From NCBI GenBank assembly GCA_017548165.1, contig JAFYMW010000004.1, positions 1 through 46,459 on the forward strand: DNA of 46,459 nucleotides. Direction: 5' to 3'. Shown piece by piece: positions 1 through 9,200 of the stretch. Numbering within the stretch: the stretch's first letter is position 1; every line of letters begins with the position of its first letter. Source of the DNA: Bacteroidaceae bacterium. GTDB taxonomy: Bacteria > Bacteroidota > Bacteroidia > Bacteroidales > Bacteroidaceae. The notes under the pieces are model-generated. The model saw only the letters and a program-made list of their open reading frames with translations, was not told the origin of the DNA and did not search any database. Position numbers and translations under genes: made by a program.

Positions 1-182
1 GTAATACCACGCTCCTGCTCCTGAGCCATCCAGTCCATGGTAGCAGAACCATCATGGGTCTCACCGATCTTATGAGTCTTACCGGTGTAGAAAAGGATAC
101 GCTCACTGGTAGTTGTCTTACCGGCATCAATGTGAGCCATGATACCGAAGTTACGGGTGTAACGCAAATCTTGCTTTGCCAT
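1..182 (-). CDS. fusA: Elongation factor G (5' end only, cut by window start)
   Basis: EF-G is the GTPase that moves tRNA and mRNA through the ribosome. The first 60 codons are present, starting at the ATG at 180-182, and the gene runs off the left edge of the window. The visible protein begins [20 protein letters not shown]. It carries the G1 P-loop AHIDAGKTT (residues 16-24) and the switch-I edge ERGIT (about 57-61), a spacing typical of EF-G. The protein is soluble and cytoplasmic. It lies 36 nt downstream of rpsG on the same strand, giving the usual str order rpsL-rpsG-fusA, so it is probably transcribed from the rpsL promoter. The rest of the protein cannot be judged. Confidence 0.95.
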   Translation of the reverse strand, partial: MAKQDLRYTRNFGIMAHIDAGKTTTSERILFYTGKTHKIGETHDGSATMDWMAQEQERGI

Positions 183-218
183 TGTTTCTTAATATTATTA
201 ATTAGTGATGGATTTATA

Positions 219-695
219 TTAGAAACGGAAGTGAGCAAACGCACGGTTAGCCTCAGCCATACGGTGCATATCCTCCTTACGCTTGAAAGCGCCACCCTGC
301 TCGTTGTAAGCATCCTGGATCTCAGCAGCCAACTTGTCAGCCATGGTCTTACCACCACGCTTACGAGCAAACAGAATCATATTCTTCATACTTACGCTCT
401 CCTTACGATCAGGACGGATTTCTGTAGGAACCTGGAAAGTAGCACCACCGATACGACGGCTCTTAACCTCTACCTGAGGAGTAATCTTATCCAAAGCCTC
501 CTTCCAAATCTGCAATGCGGGCTTCTCCTCGCTCTGCATCTTGGTAGCTACTATTTCGAGGGCATTGTAGAAGATATCATAAGAGATACTCTTCTTACCA
601 TCATACATCAAGTGATTTACGAACTTTGAAACCTTCACGTCGCCGAACTTAGGATCTGGAAGGACAACTCTCTTCTTTGGTTTAGCTTTACGCAT
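219..695 (-). CDS. rpsG: 30S ribosomal protein S7
   Basis: S7 is a primary 16S rRNA binder of the 30S head and shapes the tRNA exit region. The 158-residue length is normal. The protein starts MRKAKPKKR and contains the conserved stretches [12 protein letters not shown] and [13 protein letters not shown] (about residues 80-92), which identify S7. The gene sits between rpsL (151 nt upstream) and fusA (36 nt downstream). In E. coli the S12-S7 spacer holds the S7 translational operator. The 151-nt spacer here could do the same, but I see no clearly matching fold. No anomaly is seen. Confidence 0.98.
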   Translation of the reverse strand: MRKAKPKKRVVLPDPKFGDVKVSKFVNHLMYDGKKSISYDIFYNALEIVATKMQSEEKPALQIWKEALDKITPQVEVKSRRIGGATFQVPTEIRPDRKESVSMKNMILFARKRGGKTMADKLAAEIQDAYNEQGGAFKRKEDMHRMAEANRAFAHFRF

Positions 696-846
696 TTTCT
701 TTCAATTGTTTTGTGTTCAGGTATGCATCTTGTACACTTTATCTTCAACTCCTGCCGCTGCAAGGTTTACTCAGGACACTGTCTGCAACACCAAAACGGT
801 TTGTTTTTAAAAATTCTTGATCTACTCAGCTTTCTTTGCTCAGAGA

Positions 847-1230
847 TTACTTCTTAGCAGCCTTGGGGCGCTTTGCACCGTACTTAGAACGACGCTGTGT
901 GCGGTTAGCAACACCAGCGGTATCCAAAGTACCGCGAACCACGTGATAACGTACACCGGGAAGGTCCTTTACACGACCACCACGAACGAGTACGATACTG
1001 TGCTCCTGCAAGTTGTGACCCTCACCAGGGATGTAGCAGTTAACCTCCTTAGAGTTTGTCAAACGAACACGAGCTACCTTACGCATAGCTGAGTTAGGCT
1101 TCTTAGGTGTGGTTGTGTAAACACGAACGCAAACACCACGACGCTGAGGACAGCAGTCCAAAGCGGGGCTCTTGCTCTTGTCTTCCAACGCAGCACGGCC
1201 TTTTCTTACCAATTGTTGAATTGTAGGCAT
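847..1230 (-). CDS. rpsL: 30S ribosomal protein S12
   Basis: S12 is the decoding-centre protein of the 30S subunit. The 127-residue length is typical. It starts [12 protein letters not shown] and has the invariant loop [10 protein letters not shown], with Lys43, and the loop [13 protein letters not shown], with Lys88 and Asp89. Both lysines at which streptomycin-resistance changes usually arise are wild-type, so a drug-sensitive S12 is inferred. The C-terminus is the basic tail KRPKAAKK. It is the first gene of the str operon and has its own Bacteroidetes-type promoter at 1307-1314, leaving a leader of about 70 nt. Confidence 0.98.
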   Translation of the reverse strand: MPTIQQLVRKGRAALEDKSKSPALDCCPQRRGVCVRVYTTTPKKPNSAMRKVARVRLTNSKEVNCYIPGEGHNLQEHSIVLVRGGRVKDLPGVRYHVVRGTLDTAGVANRTQRRSKYGAKRPKAAKK

Positions 1231-1281
1231 TTTGTTTAATTTTTATTTATTATATATTAATTATGTATACACGTTAAGGAG

Positions 1282-1314
1282 GGGCACAGTATGCCCATTC
1301 GGGTTGCAAAGGTA
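1282..1314 (-). promoter_or_regulatory. Promoter -7 box and leader hairpin of the rpsL operon
   Basis: On the minus strand, TACCTTTG at 1307-1314 matches the Bacteroidetes -7 consensus TAnnTTTG. No good TTTG -33 box lies at the usual distance. Just downstream, at 1282-1296, a small perfect hairpin GGGCA-TACTG-TGCCC would sit within the first 20 nt of the transcript. It could be a stabilising 5' structure or a regulatory site. The remainder of the 407-nt gap 1231-1637 holds the promoter of the plus-strand gene and nothing else I can recognise. Confidence 0.6.
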
Positions 1315-1577
1315 CGACAAAAATTCCGAAAACTGCACATTTTCACACAAATAATTATCCTAAACGTCCAAAAAAATCGCACTTACCACCCCTTCTCCAC
1401 CCTATCGAGGACAACTCACACCACACTTCAGCGTCCTTTGCCTCCTCCTATTCTACTCTAAGCAAACCATACCAACAGTTTCCCAAAAACACCATCAAAA
1501 GCGAAATACAAAACACTTAACACACTAAAACACAATATTTTTATTCCCAATTCTTCAATAATATCGTTTCTTTGTTG

Positions 1578-1585
1578 TATCTTTG
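1578..1585 (+). promoter_or_regulatory. Promoter -7 box of the TlpA-like lipoprotein gene
   Basis: TATCTTTG at 1578-1585 matches the Bacteroidetes consensus TAnnTTTG and lies 52 nt upstream of the ATG at 1638. No clear -33 TTTG is present; the expected place holds a TTCTTC stretch. The region just before the start codon is A/T-rich without a Shine-Dalgarno site, as usual in this phylum. Confidence 0.6.
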
Positions 1586-1637
1586 CGACCGCAAAACACG
1601 AATATTCATTTATTATTAATAATTAAACAATCAACAA

Positions 1638-2705
1638 ATGAAAAAACTTATTCTTCTTGCTGTTCCAGCAATGATTATGAGCTGTGGCCCAAAGGAGTAC
1701 ACCATCGATGGTACAGCACCTGCCGAGCTCGAAGGCAAGGTTGTTTACCTGAATAATCTTCAGGGCGAGCACGTAGACTCTTGCGTTGTAAAAGATAGCG
1801 CATTCAGTTTCGCCGGTCTCACTGCAGAGCAGGTGATGTATAGCGTTAATGTAGAAAAGAAGCGCGCAAGTGTTATGCTCCAGAATGGTGCTGATGTAAC
1901 TGTAGACCTTAAGCAGACCCCTGCCAGCGTTACCGACAACGGTGGTCTAAACGACACTTACAACGCCTTCACACAGAAGATCGGCGAGGCTAGCAAGGCT
2001 CTCAACGAGAAGCGCGACAGCTTGATGAACGCACAGGTTGCTCCCAAGGAGATGCGCGAAATGATCAAAGCTGACATAGACTCTATCTATGGTATGTACC
2101 ACGCAGCCATCAAGGAGAACAAGGACAATTTCGTAGGTGCATGCATCGTAGGTATGGTAGCACGCCAGTTCTATAGCACCATCGAGGAGATGGACTCTGT
2201 TATGGCCGAAGTTAAGTATGCCAAGGAAATTGATGCTGTAAAGGCACACTACAACGACCTTATGTCTATTGAGGCTACCAAGGAAGGCAAGATGTTTGTT
2301 GACTTCGCTGGTCTCGACCTCGAAGGCAAGGCAAGCAAGCTTTCAGACTATGTAGGCAAGGGCCAGTGGGTATTGGTTGATTTCTGGGCATCATGGTGTG
2401 GTCCCTGCAAGGCAGAAATCCCCAACCTCATCGAGCTTCAGAAGACCTACGGCGGCGAGAAATTCACCGTACTCGGTGTTAATGTATGGGACATGAGCGA
2501 GGAAAGCTTCAAGAACGCACTCAAGGAAGAAGGCATCACCTATCCTCAGATCTTCATCCCCCGCGACAACAAGGACAATGCTACCGAGCTCTATGGCATC
2601 AAGGGCATTCCTCAGATCATTCTGTTTGGCCCCGATGGTACCATCCTCAAGCGTAACCTCCGTGGCGAAAGCATGAAGACCTACGTTGGTGAGCAGGTGA
2701 AGTAA
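1638..2705 (+). CDS. Thioredoxin-like (TlpA/AhpC-TSA) lipoprotein with DUF4369-like N-terminus
   Basis: Probable periplasm-facing thiol-disulfide oxidoreductase. The 355-residue protein begins with a lipoprotein signal ending in the lipobox MIMSC (Cys16). Residues about 18-120 resemble the DUF4369 beta domain common in Bacteroidetes TlpA-like proteins. A helical linker (about 120-225) follows. The C-terminal thioredoxin fold has the active site WASWCGPC (Cys254, Cys257) and a cis-proline in GIKGIPQ (Pro325). Known members reduce or isomerise disulfides in exported proteins or support cytochrome maturation; the substrate here is unknown. It is monocistronic, with its own promoter at 1578-1585 and a strong terminator at 2741. 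It is transcribed divergently from rpsL. Confidence 0.9.
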   Translation: MKKLILLAVPAMIMSCGPKEYTIDGTAPAELEGKVVYLNNLQGEHVDSCVVKDSAFSFAGLTAEQVMYSVNVEKKRASVMLQNGADVTVDLKQTPASVTDNGGLNDTYNAFTQKIGEASKALNEKRDSLMNAQVAPKEMREMIKADIDSIYGMYHAAIKENKDNFVGACIVGMVARQFYSTIEEMDSVMAEVKYAKEIDAVKAHYNDLMSIEATKEGKMFVDFAGLDLEGKASKLSDYVGKGQWVLVDFWASWCGPCKAEIPNLIELQKTYGGEKFTVLGVNVWDMSEESFKNALKEEGITYPQIFIPRDNKDNATELYGIKGIPQIILFGPDGTILKRNLRGESMKTYVGEQVK

Positions 2706-2740
2706 TAGACCTTAACAAATATATTACACAAAATATAAAC

Positions 2741-2775
2741 AACAAGGTGCGCTCAATGGCGCACCTTGTTTGCTT
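2741..2775 (+). terminator. Rho-independent terminator of the TlpA-like gene
   Basis: A perfect 11-bp inverted repeat AACAAGGTGCG / CGCACCTTGTT (2741-2751 and 2760-2770) with an 8-nt loop is followed by TGCTTTATG. It lies 35 nt after the stop codon of the lipoprotein gene. Between 2776 and about 3075 I see no gene and no promoter; the stretch is A/T-rich. Confidence 0.8.
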
Positions 2776-3109
2776 TATGATGACTATTTTAGAAAATAGC
2801 GATGTCTATAAATGTAACGATATAATCGCAAAAAACGTCTACTTTGATCTGGAATATACATACCTATTTTATTATTACTCATACCAAATTTTCCTATACC
2901 AAGAAGTACAGTATACTTATGGTAGTAAATATAGTAGTCTTATGCCTGTAAGTATAGTATAGCGTTTTTGAAAGGCAAATATGCTGATACAACAAAGGGC
3001 ATTATAAAGTCACATTGAATAGTTATAATCCCATTAACCTACAGCTTAAAGATTGTTGACATAGTGTCTGTATAAACTCGTCGTAGTGTCTTAGCTCAAT
3101 CAATGTATT

Positions 3110-3157
3110 CTTTAAACAAAATCGTCGTATTGTCTGTGCTATGACAATACGACGATT
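3110..3157 (-). terminator. Rho-independent terminator of the YqeY-like gene
   Basis: A 15-bp perfect inverted repeat (3120-3134 and 3143-3157, loop of 8 nt) lies just after the stop codon at 3166. On the minus strand it is followed by TTGTTTAAAG, a short U-rich tail. A 14-mer differing by one base from the left arm recurs at 3078-3091 (TCGTCGTAGTGTCT against TCGTCGTATTGTCT at 3122-3135). Confidence 0.8.
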
Positions 3158-3165
3158 AAATTGTA

Positions 3166-3612
3166 TTATGCCAAGAGTTCCTTGACCTTGGCGGAAATGT
3201 CCTTGCCTTCGGCACGGCCGGCGAGGCGCTTGCTAGCAACACCCATTACCTTGCCCATCTCTTTGGCGCTGGTGGCACCAACTTCGGCTATGATAGCCCG
3301 GAGCTCGGCTTCCAGTTCCTCGGGAGTGAGGGCCTTGGGAAGATATGCCTCAAGTGCAGTGACCTGTCCCATCTCCTCCTCGGCCAGATCGGGACGGTTC
3401 TGCTCTACATAGAGCTGGGCGGTGTCCTTGCCTTGCTTTACGAGTTTGGAGAGGATCTTCAGTGCCTGCTCATCGGAGAGTTCGGCATCTGCACCGGGTG
3501 CAGTGAGAGCCTCGAGAAAATACTTCTTGGCATTGCGAAGTGCCATGAGACGAACCTTGTCTTTTGCCTTCATGGCAACGACGATGTCTTTGCTTATCTG
3601 TTCGAATAACAT
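3166..3612 (-). CDS. GatB/YqeY domain-containing protein
   Basis: A 148-residue protein of the YqeY family, which resembles the C-terminal tRNA-binding tail of the amidotransferase subunit GatB. Its precise cellular role is not established. It starts MLFEQISKDIVVAMKAKDK and is almost entirely helical. It shows family features such as ALRNAKKYFLEAL, LVKQGKDTAQLY and the C-terminal region ATSAKEMGKVMGVASKRL, which is typical of the YqeY/GatB tail. The length is normal for the family (about 148-150). It sits 24 nt after the broken secreted-protein gene and ends at a strong terminator at 3110-3157. Confidence 0.9.
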   Translation of the reverse strand: MLFEQISKDIVVAMKAKDKVRLMALRNAKKYFLEALTAPGADAELSDEQALKILSKLVKQGKDTAQLYVEQNRPDLAEEEMGQVTALEAYLPKALTPEELEAELRAIIAEVGATSAKEMGKVMGVASKRLAGRAEGKDISAKVKELLA

Positions 3613-3636
3613 AATGATATTGATTTGATCTTTTAG

Positions 3637-4118
3637 TTAAAACTCTTTTTCCTTTTCCTTAAGATAGCTATTGTATAGTTTCTTGCCAATCTTATCCTTA
3701 TTAAAGTTTTTTTCATGAACTATTGGCAGGGTCGATAGACTTACTTTAGATACTCCTTGGTTTAATAATTCCATCTGCTTTGAAGTTATAGGAAACTGAG
3801 CAATGGACTTTGAACTTGATAGCGGTACCATTACTCCACTAACAAAGAAATATCCTGTTTCCTTATCATTACCATACGACATACCCTTTAATCTTAATAC
3901 TTCTCCTTCGAATGTTTTTATCATCATAACCGGTTCCTTCGCAAAAAAAGTCTCTCAGAAGATAATGTTACTGTAATGGAGAATAATGTATCTTGTTTGG
4001 ATACATTTAAGCGTACGACGCATCCATTAACAGTGGCAGGCTTATGAGAATACTTGATTGTTTGAGAACTTGAAGCTAATGACACAAACAAGACGAATAC
4101 GAACAATATGTTTTTCAT
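3637..4118 (-). pseudogene. Small secreted protein split by a frameshift in a homopolymer
   Basis: Two adjacent open frames look like one gene. The 5' part, from the ATG at 4116-4118, encodes the signal peptide MKNILFVFVLFVSLASSSQ and reads to TVTLSSERLF. The 3' part, read in the next frame, continues FFAKEPVMMIKTFEGEVLRL and ends KEKEKEF at 3637. The switch falls at a run of seven A on the plus strand (T on the coding strand) at 3943-3949. One extra base in the run would join both parts into one protein of about 160 residues. The function is unknown; similar short exported beta-rich proteins occur in Bacteroidales. A canonical promoter precedes it (4309-4340), so it may be transcribed. It could be a real null allele, a slippage-controlled gene or a sequencing error. 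Confidence 0.6.
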
Positions 4119-4308
4119 TATAGTCTTATAAAAAAACGATGTGACGGAACAGATATACAAACAACATAGATATAGATCATCTAACTTAAATTATCACCAG
4201 TAATCCTTAAGATTATGCTCTTGGAATTCGACTACAGCAGGCGCAACACAGCTAAGACTTTCAGTATCTACTTATATTCATGTCATATAATTAACACGTT
4301 TCTTCTTG

Positions 4309-4340
4309 CAAAAATACAAATTTTCCCCGACACTGCCAAA
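4309..4340 (-). promoter_or_regulatory. Promoter of the frameshifted secreted-protein gene
   Basis: On the minus strand, TTTG (4337-4340), 20 nt of spacer and TATTTTTG (4309-4316) match the Bacteroidetes TTTG-N19/20-TAnnTTTG pattern well. The start would lie near 4302, giving a leader of about 185 nt before the ATG at 4118. The leader shows nothing I recognise. The promoter lies between the MATE stop codon and the broken gene. Confidence 0.65.
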
Positions 4341-4369
4341 GCAGCATGGAGAATTATGATGCCATTTAT

Positions 4370-5716
4370 TTACGGAAAAATCTTTCCGCGTGTCACTGTC
4401 AGTACCATGCCCCGGCATGCCAGATACGACAGGAAGGCTATCCATAGGCCATGATTGCCATAAATGGGGATAAGAAGATAATATCCAGCCAGGAATAGCG
4501 ACATGCTGATGGCCATGGACCAAAGCATGAGGCGCGGTGAGGTGGCACCGATATAGATGCCGTCCCAAAGGAATGAGGCCACGCCACAGATGGGGAGGAG
4601 CAGAGTCCAATGGCGATAACGCGAAACAGCATCGAGAACCGTGATGTCATCCGTAAGCAACGACATGAACGATTCGCCCCCTATTGCATACAAGCCCACA
4701 AAAAGTATGGCCAGTCCCCCACCCCATTGGAACAGCCTGCGCACTACGGCACGACAGAGTCCACCATTGGCCGCACCTATGGCCTTGCCAACAAGTGCCT
4801 CACCGGCATAGGCAAAGCCATCCATAAAATAACTGAACATGGTGAAGAGTTGCATAAGCAGGGTGTTGACGGCCAGTTCCACACTGCCCTGCGCCGCTCC
4901 TGCCGCAATGAACATGAAGTGCACTACAATAAGGCACAGGGTACGAAGAAATAGAGAGATGTTTTGCCTATTGGACTCCGACCTGGGCGAAAGTGCCTGA
5001 CGAAGCATAGTGCCCAGGGCAGGCAAACGGAAGTCGGGTCTATGCCAAAGTCGTCTATAATAACGCAGACACAACACGCCAGCAATAGCAAAGGCCATCC
5101 ACTGAGCCAATAGCGTACCATAGGCTACTTCCTCTATGCGCAAATCAACGACATAGACGAAGAGCAGACTACATAGGATATTTAGCAGGTTCTGCCCTAT
5201 GGCAACAAACATAGGGATGCGTGAGTTTTGCATACCTATGTACCACCCATTCAGGGCAAAAAGACCAAGACTGGGCAAAGCACCCCATATACATATATTA
5301 AAATACGTACGCGCGAGATTGGCTACCTGTGGCTCAGGCGATATATACCACAAGGCACATTCGCGGACAATGGGAGAAAGGAGCATCAACACCAAGGCAA
5401 GTACAACCGCAAGAAGAAGGCTACGAAAAAGAAGGAGCGACACACCATGAAGATCTCTCCTGCCCCATGCCTGTGCCGTTTCGCCACTGGTGCCCATGCG
5501 CAGAAAGCCAAACATCCAATAGATGATATTAAACAACATACCACCCACAGCAATGGCACCGACATAGTATGAAGATGGCATAGAAGCATCGGCATCAATG
5601 CTGCCCAAATGACCGCAGACGGCAACATCAACAAGTCCCAACAGTGGTACCGTGATATTGCTTACGATGCTTGGCAATGCTATGCCGAAGATGCGTCTGT
5701 CCAGATTAGAAAGCAT
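4370..5716 (-). CDS. MATE family efflux transporter
   Basis: Inner-membrane multidrug/toxin extrusion protein of the MATE (NorM/DinF) class, which exports organic cations using Na+ or H+ gradients. From the ATG at 5714-5716 it is 448 residues, the usual size, with about 12 hydrophobic segments. The start MLSNLDRRIFGIALPSIVSN followed by TVPLLGLVDVAVCGHLG is the classic MATE N-terminus. The open frame extends further upstream into the thioesterase gene, but that part lacks membrane segments, so the start at 5716 is preferred. It overlaps the 3' end of the thioesterase gene by 11 nt, which suggests translational coupling. The substrate cannot be inferred. Confidence 0.92.
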   Translation of the reverse strand: MLSNLDRRIFGIALPSIVSNITVPLLGLVDVAVCGHLGSIDADASMPSSYYVGAIAVGGMLFNIIYWMFGFLRMGTSGETAQAWGRRDLHGVSLLLFRSLLLAVVLALVLMLLSPIVRECALWYISPEPQVANLARTYFNICIWGALPSLGLFALNGWYIGMQNSRIPMFVAIGQNLLNILCSLLFVYVVDLRIEEVAYGTLLAQWMAFAIAGVLCLRYYRRLWHRPDFRLPALGTMLRQALSPRSESNRQNISLFLRTLCLIVVHFMFIAAGAAQGSVELAVNTLLMQLFTMFSYFMDGFAYAGEALVGKAIGAANGGLCRAVVRRLFQWGGGLAILFVGLYAIGGESFMSLLTDDITVLDAVSRYRHWTLLLPICGVASFLWDGIYIGATSPRLMLWSMAISMSLFLAGYYLLIPIYGNHGLWIAFLSYLACRGMVLTVTRGKIFP

Positions 5717-6110
5717 CGGAAGAGTCGAATAGTTTATCCTCCAATTCGGGACAAGACGAAATAAGGCGGCCGTTCTGAACCAATACAGAATCAACCTTGG
5801 CCTTGACACAAAGCTTATTGTCGCTGGCGCGGTATATCTCTTGATAGAAAACAATGCGTACGCCTTCCTTCTTGACATCCAGTTTACAGACATACTCGTC
5901 ACGACTACGCAACGGTGTTTTGAACTCCATATTTATGCGTGCCACCACGGCATCGATACCATCTTCGTGCATCTGTGCAAAACTGATGCCTCGTTCAAGG
6001 AGAAACTCATGGCGGGCATGCTCGAGATAGTGCTGATAGTTGGCATTATTGACAATGCCCTGAAGGTCGCACTCATAGTCGCGAACCTTAAGTTTTATTT
6101 CGTGAATCAT
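5706..6110 (-). CDS. Acyl-CoA thioesterase, 4HBT/YbgC-like hotdog fold
   Basis: A 134-residue hotdog-fold thioesterase that probably hydrolyses an acyl-CoA thioester in the cytoplasm. The start MIHEIKLKVRDYECDLQGIV carries the family signature with the catalytic Asp15 and the NNANYQHYLEHARHEFL helix. The open frame can be read from 6263, but that extension is translated from the repeat array at 6119-6217 and is low in complexity, so the ATG at 6108-6110 is chosen. It overlaps the MATE gene by 11 nt and lies downstream of the rpoC terminator. The physiological substrate is unknown; aromatic, short-chain and menaquinone-pathway CoA esters are all possible. Confidence 0.88.
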   Translation of the reverse strand: MIHEIKLKVRDYECDLQGIVNNANYQHYLEHARHEFLLERGISFAQMHEDGIDAVVARINMEFKTPLRSRDEYVCKLDVKKEGVRIVFYQEIYRASDNKLCVKAKVDSVLVQNGRLISSCPELEDKLFDSSDAF

Positions 6111-6118
6111 TTTTAGGG

Positions 6119-6217
6119 GAACGGTTAGGGGTGAGAGGTTAAAGGTTAAAGGTGAGCGAACATCGTTATCATCATCGTTATCGTCTTTCTTATCGTTTTC
6201 CGTTTTCCGCTTTAACC
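6119..6217. repeat. Heptamer-like intergenic repeat array, copy 1
   Basis: The gap between rpoC and the thioesterase gene contains degenerate units GGTTAAA, CGTTATC, CGTTTTC, CGTTTTC and CGCTTTAAC in loose tandem. The same unit types recur in five other gaps of this window, at about 28500, 31550, 36700, 40620 and 41000. It lies just after the rpoC terminator and before the thioesterase start. No coding capacity is credible. Confidence 0.55.
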
Positions 6218-6225
6218 TTTCTGTT

Positions 6226-6270
6226 TTAAAAAAGCGCCTTGCAAAGTTGTTACACCTTGGCAAAGCGCTT
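6226..6270 (-). terminator. Terminator of the rpoBC transcription unit
   Basis: An 11-bp stem (6260-6270 with 6232-6242, one G-T wobble, loop of 17 nt) is followed on the minus strand by TTTTTTAAAA. It lies 27 nt beyond the rpoC stop codon. This marks the end of the long secE-to-rpoC transcript. Confidence 0.8.
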
Positions 6271-6296
6271 CTTTATCATAATTCAATAAGAGCTAT

Positions 6297-9200
6297 TTAA
6301 AAATCGTCAAAGTCGAGACGAGCCTTACGGTTAGCAACGGTGCGCTCGTAGTCCTCGCGTGAACCAACAACGATCTTCTCATACTCGCGCATACCTGTAC
6401 CAGCAGGAATCAGGTGACCGCAGATAACGTTCTCCTTCATACCCTCAAGGTAGTCGCTCTTACCATTGATAGCAGCCTCGTTCAATACCTTGGTTGTTTC
6501 CTGGAAGGAAGCAGCACTCATGAACGAACTTGTTGCCAAAGAAGAGCGTGTGATACCCTGAAGAATCTGGGTAGAGGTTGCGGGCATTGCATCACGAACC
6601 TCAACAATCTTCTTATCCTGACGCTTGAGGAGAGAGTTCTCGTCGCGCAGACGACGTGAGGTAACAATCTGACCTGCATGCATTGTCTCGCTGTCACCAG
6701 CGTTGACAACCACCTTCTTACCCCAAATGCGGTCGTTCTCCTCGGCAAACTCCATCTTGTCGACGACCTGAGTCTCAAGGAAGCGTGTATCGCCGGGTTC
6801 TACAATCTGCACCTTGCGCATCATCTGACGTACAATAACCTCGAAGTGCTTGTCGTTGATCTTTACGCCCTGCAAACGGTAAACGTCCTGAATCTCGTTA
6901 ACGATGTACTCCTGTACAGCGGTGGGACCCTTGATGGCCAAGATGTCGGCAGGTGTGATAGCACCATCTGACAAGGGAGTACCAGCACGAACGTTGTCGT
7001 TGTCCTGTACAAGAATCTGCTTAGAGATGGGTACAAGGTATTTACGTACATCACCAACCTTTGAGGTAATGGTGATTTCGCGATTACCACGCTTGAGGCG
7101 ACCCATAGAAACAACACCATCGATTTCGGCAACAACAGCAGGGTTACTTGGGTTACGAGCCTCGAACAACTCTGTTACACGAGGCAGACCACCGGTGATA
7201 TCACCACCACCACCTACAACACGAGGAATCTTAACAAGGATTTCACCCACACGAGCATCAGTACCGTCAGTGATAGCGATATGGCCACCGATGGGGAAGT
7301 TATAGGTACGCAAGATGTCACCGTTCTCATCCAGGATATGGCAAGCGGGAATCTTATTGCGGTCCTTAGACTCGATAATGATGTATTCGCTCTGCTTTGT
7401 GGCCTCGTCGGTTTCCACGCGATATGTCACGTTCTCGATAACATCCTCGAACTTAACCTTACCGGCAGACTCAGTAACGATAACCGAGTTGAAGGGGTCC
7501 CACTGTGCAATAATGTCGTCCTTCTGTACGATATCACCTTCCTGCTTGAACAAGGTGCTACCATAGGGAACGTCCTGAGTGAGCAGTACGATACCAGTCT
7601 TGGGCTCTACAAAACGAACCTCGGCCAAACGGCTAACAACAATCTGTGTAGTACCATTATCTGTCTTGGACTCTACAGTACGCAATTCCTCGAACTCGAG
7701 GCGTGCATCGTACTTGGCCTTGATCTGTGCATTGGCAACGGCATTACCTGCCACACCACCGGCGTGGAAAGTACGCAGAGTCAACTGTGTACCAGGCTCA
7801 CCGATAGACTGAGCTGCAATAACACCGACAGCCTCGCCCTTGTGTACCATACGGCTTGAAGCCAGGTTGCGGCCATAACACTTAACGCAGACACCCTTGC
7901 GGCTTTCACAAGTAAGTACTGAACGGATTTCAACCATTTCGATGGGGCTTTCCTCAATCTCCTTAGCCTTAGCCTCAGTAATCTCATCACCAGCAGCAAC
8001 GATCATCTTACCTGTTGTAGGATGGATGACATCGTGTACACTGACACGACCAAGGATACGATCGTAGAGAGAACTTACAACCTCATCACCGTTCTTCAGT
8101 GCAGTGCACTCCAGACCACGCAATGTACCACAATCCTCCTCGGTGATGATAACATCGTGAGAAACGTCAACAAGACGACGTGTCAGGTAACCGGCATCGG
8201 CAGTCTTCAAAGCGGTATCCGCAAGACCCTTACGAGCACCGTGAGTAGAGATGAAGTACTCCAGCACGCTCATACCTTCCTTAAAGTTAGAAAGAATGGG
8301 GTTCTCAATAGTCAAAGGTTCTGCACCGGCCTTCTGGGGCTTTGCCATCAAACCACGCATACCAGACAACTGACTAATCTGACCAGCGCTACCACGGGCA
8401 CCAGAGTCGAGCATCATGTAAACGGCATTGAAACCTTCTTCGGCCTCTGCCATGGTCTTCATCAAAATCTTAGACAGGTCGTTGTTTACCTTGGTCCAGG
8501 TTTCGATAACCTGATTGTAACGCTCCTTATCGGTAATGAAACCCATACCATAGTCCATTGTGATACGCTCGATTTCGTCGTTACCACGCTGAACGAGTTC
8601 TGCCTTCTGCTCGGGAACGATAATATCACCAAGGTTGAACGACAGACCACCCTCGTAGGCCATCTTATAACCAAGATTCTTGATACCATCAAGGAACTCA
8701 CAAGCACGAGCCACACCAACAGTCTTAATAACCTTGGTAATCAAACCGCGAAGAGTCTTCTTGGCAATGATGTCGTTGAAATAACCAATCTCAACAGGAA
8801 TAATCTCATTGGCAATCAAACGACCAACAGAGGTCTCAACCTGACGCTTGCCCAGTGTGCCATCCTCCAACAGGTCGTCAACGATAACCTTGATGGGAGC
8901 ATGAATCTCTACACGATTCTGGTTGTAGGCAATGATAGCCTCCTCGGGAGCATAGAAACTCATACCAGAACCCTGTGCACCAGGACGGAGCTTGGTGATG
9001 TAGTACAGACCCAATACCATATCCTGTGAAGGAACGGTGATTGGCTCACCATTGGCAGGGTTGAGGATATTGTGACTCTGGAGCATCAACAACTGTGCCT
9101 CCAGAATAGCTTCGTTAGAGAGGGGCAGGTGAACAGCCATCTGGTCACCGTCGAAGTCGGCGTTGAACGCAGTACATGCCAGAGGATGCAACTGGATAGC

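Noticed and set aside
2747-2962. 71-codon plus-strand frame after the TlpA-like gene
   Set aside because: It starts inside the terminator hairpin, has no promoter or motif, and reads A/T-rich intergenic sequence.
4373-4388. CGGAAA/TTTCCG hairpin as terminator of the MATE gene
   Set aside because: It lies just inside the coding end of the gene, is only 6 bp long, and has no U-tract at a useful distance.
5717-5902. Longer N-terminus for the MATE transporter (start at 5902)
   Set aside because: The extension lacks membrane segments and lies fully inside the conserved thioesterase gene. The ATG at 5716 gives the normal MATE length and start.
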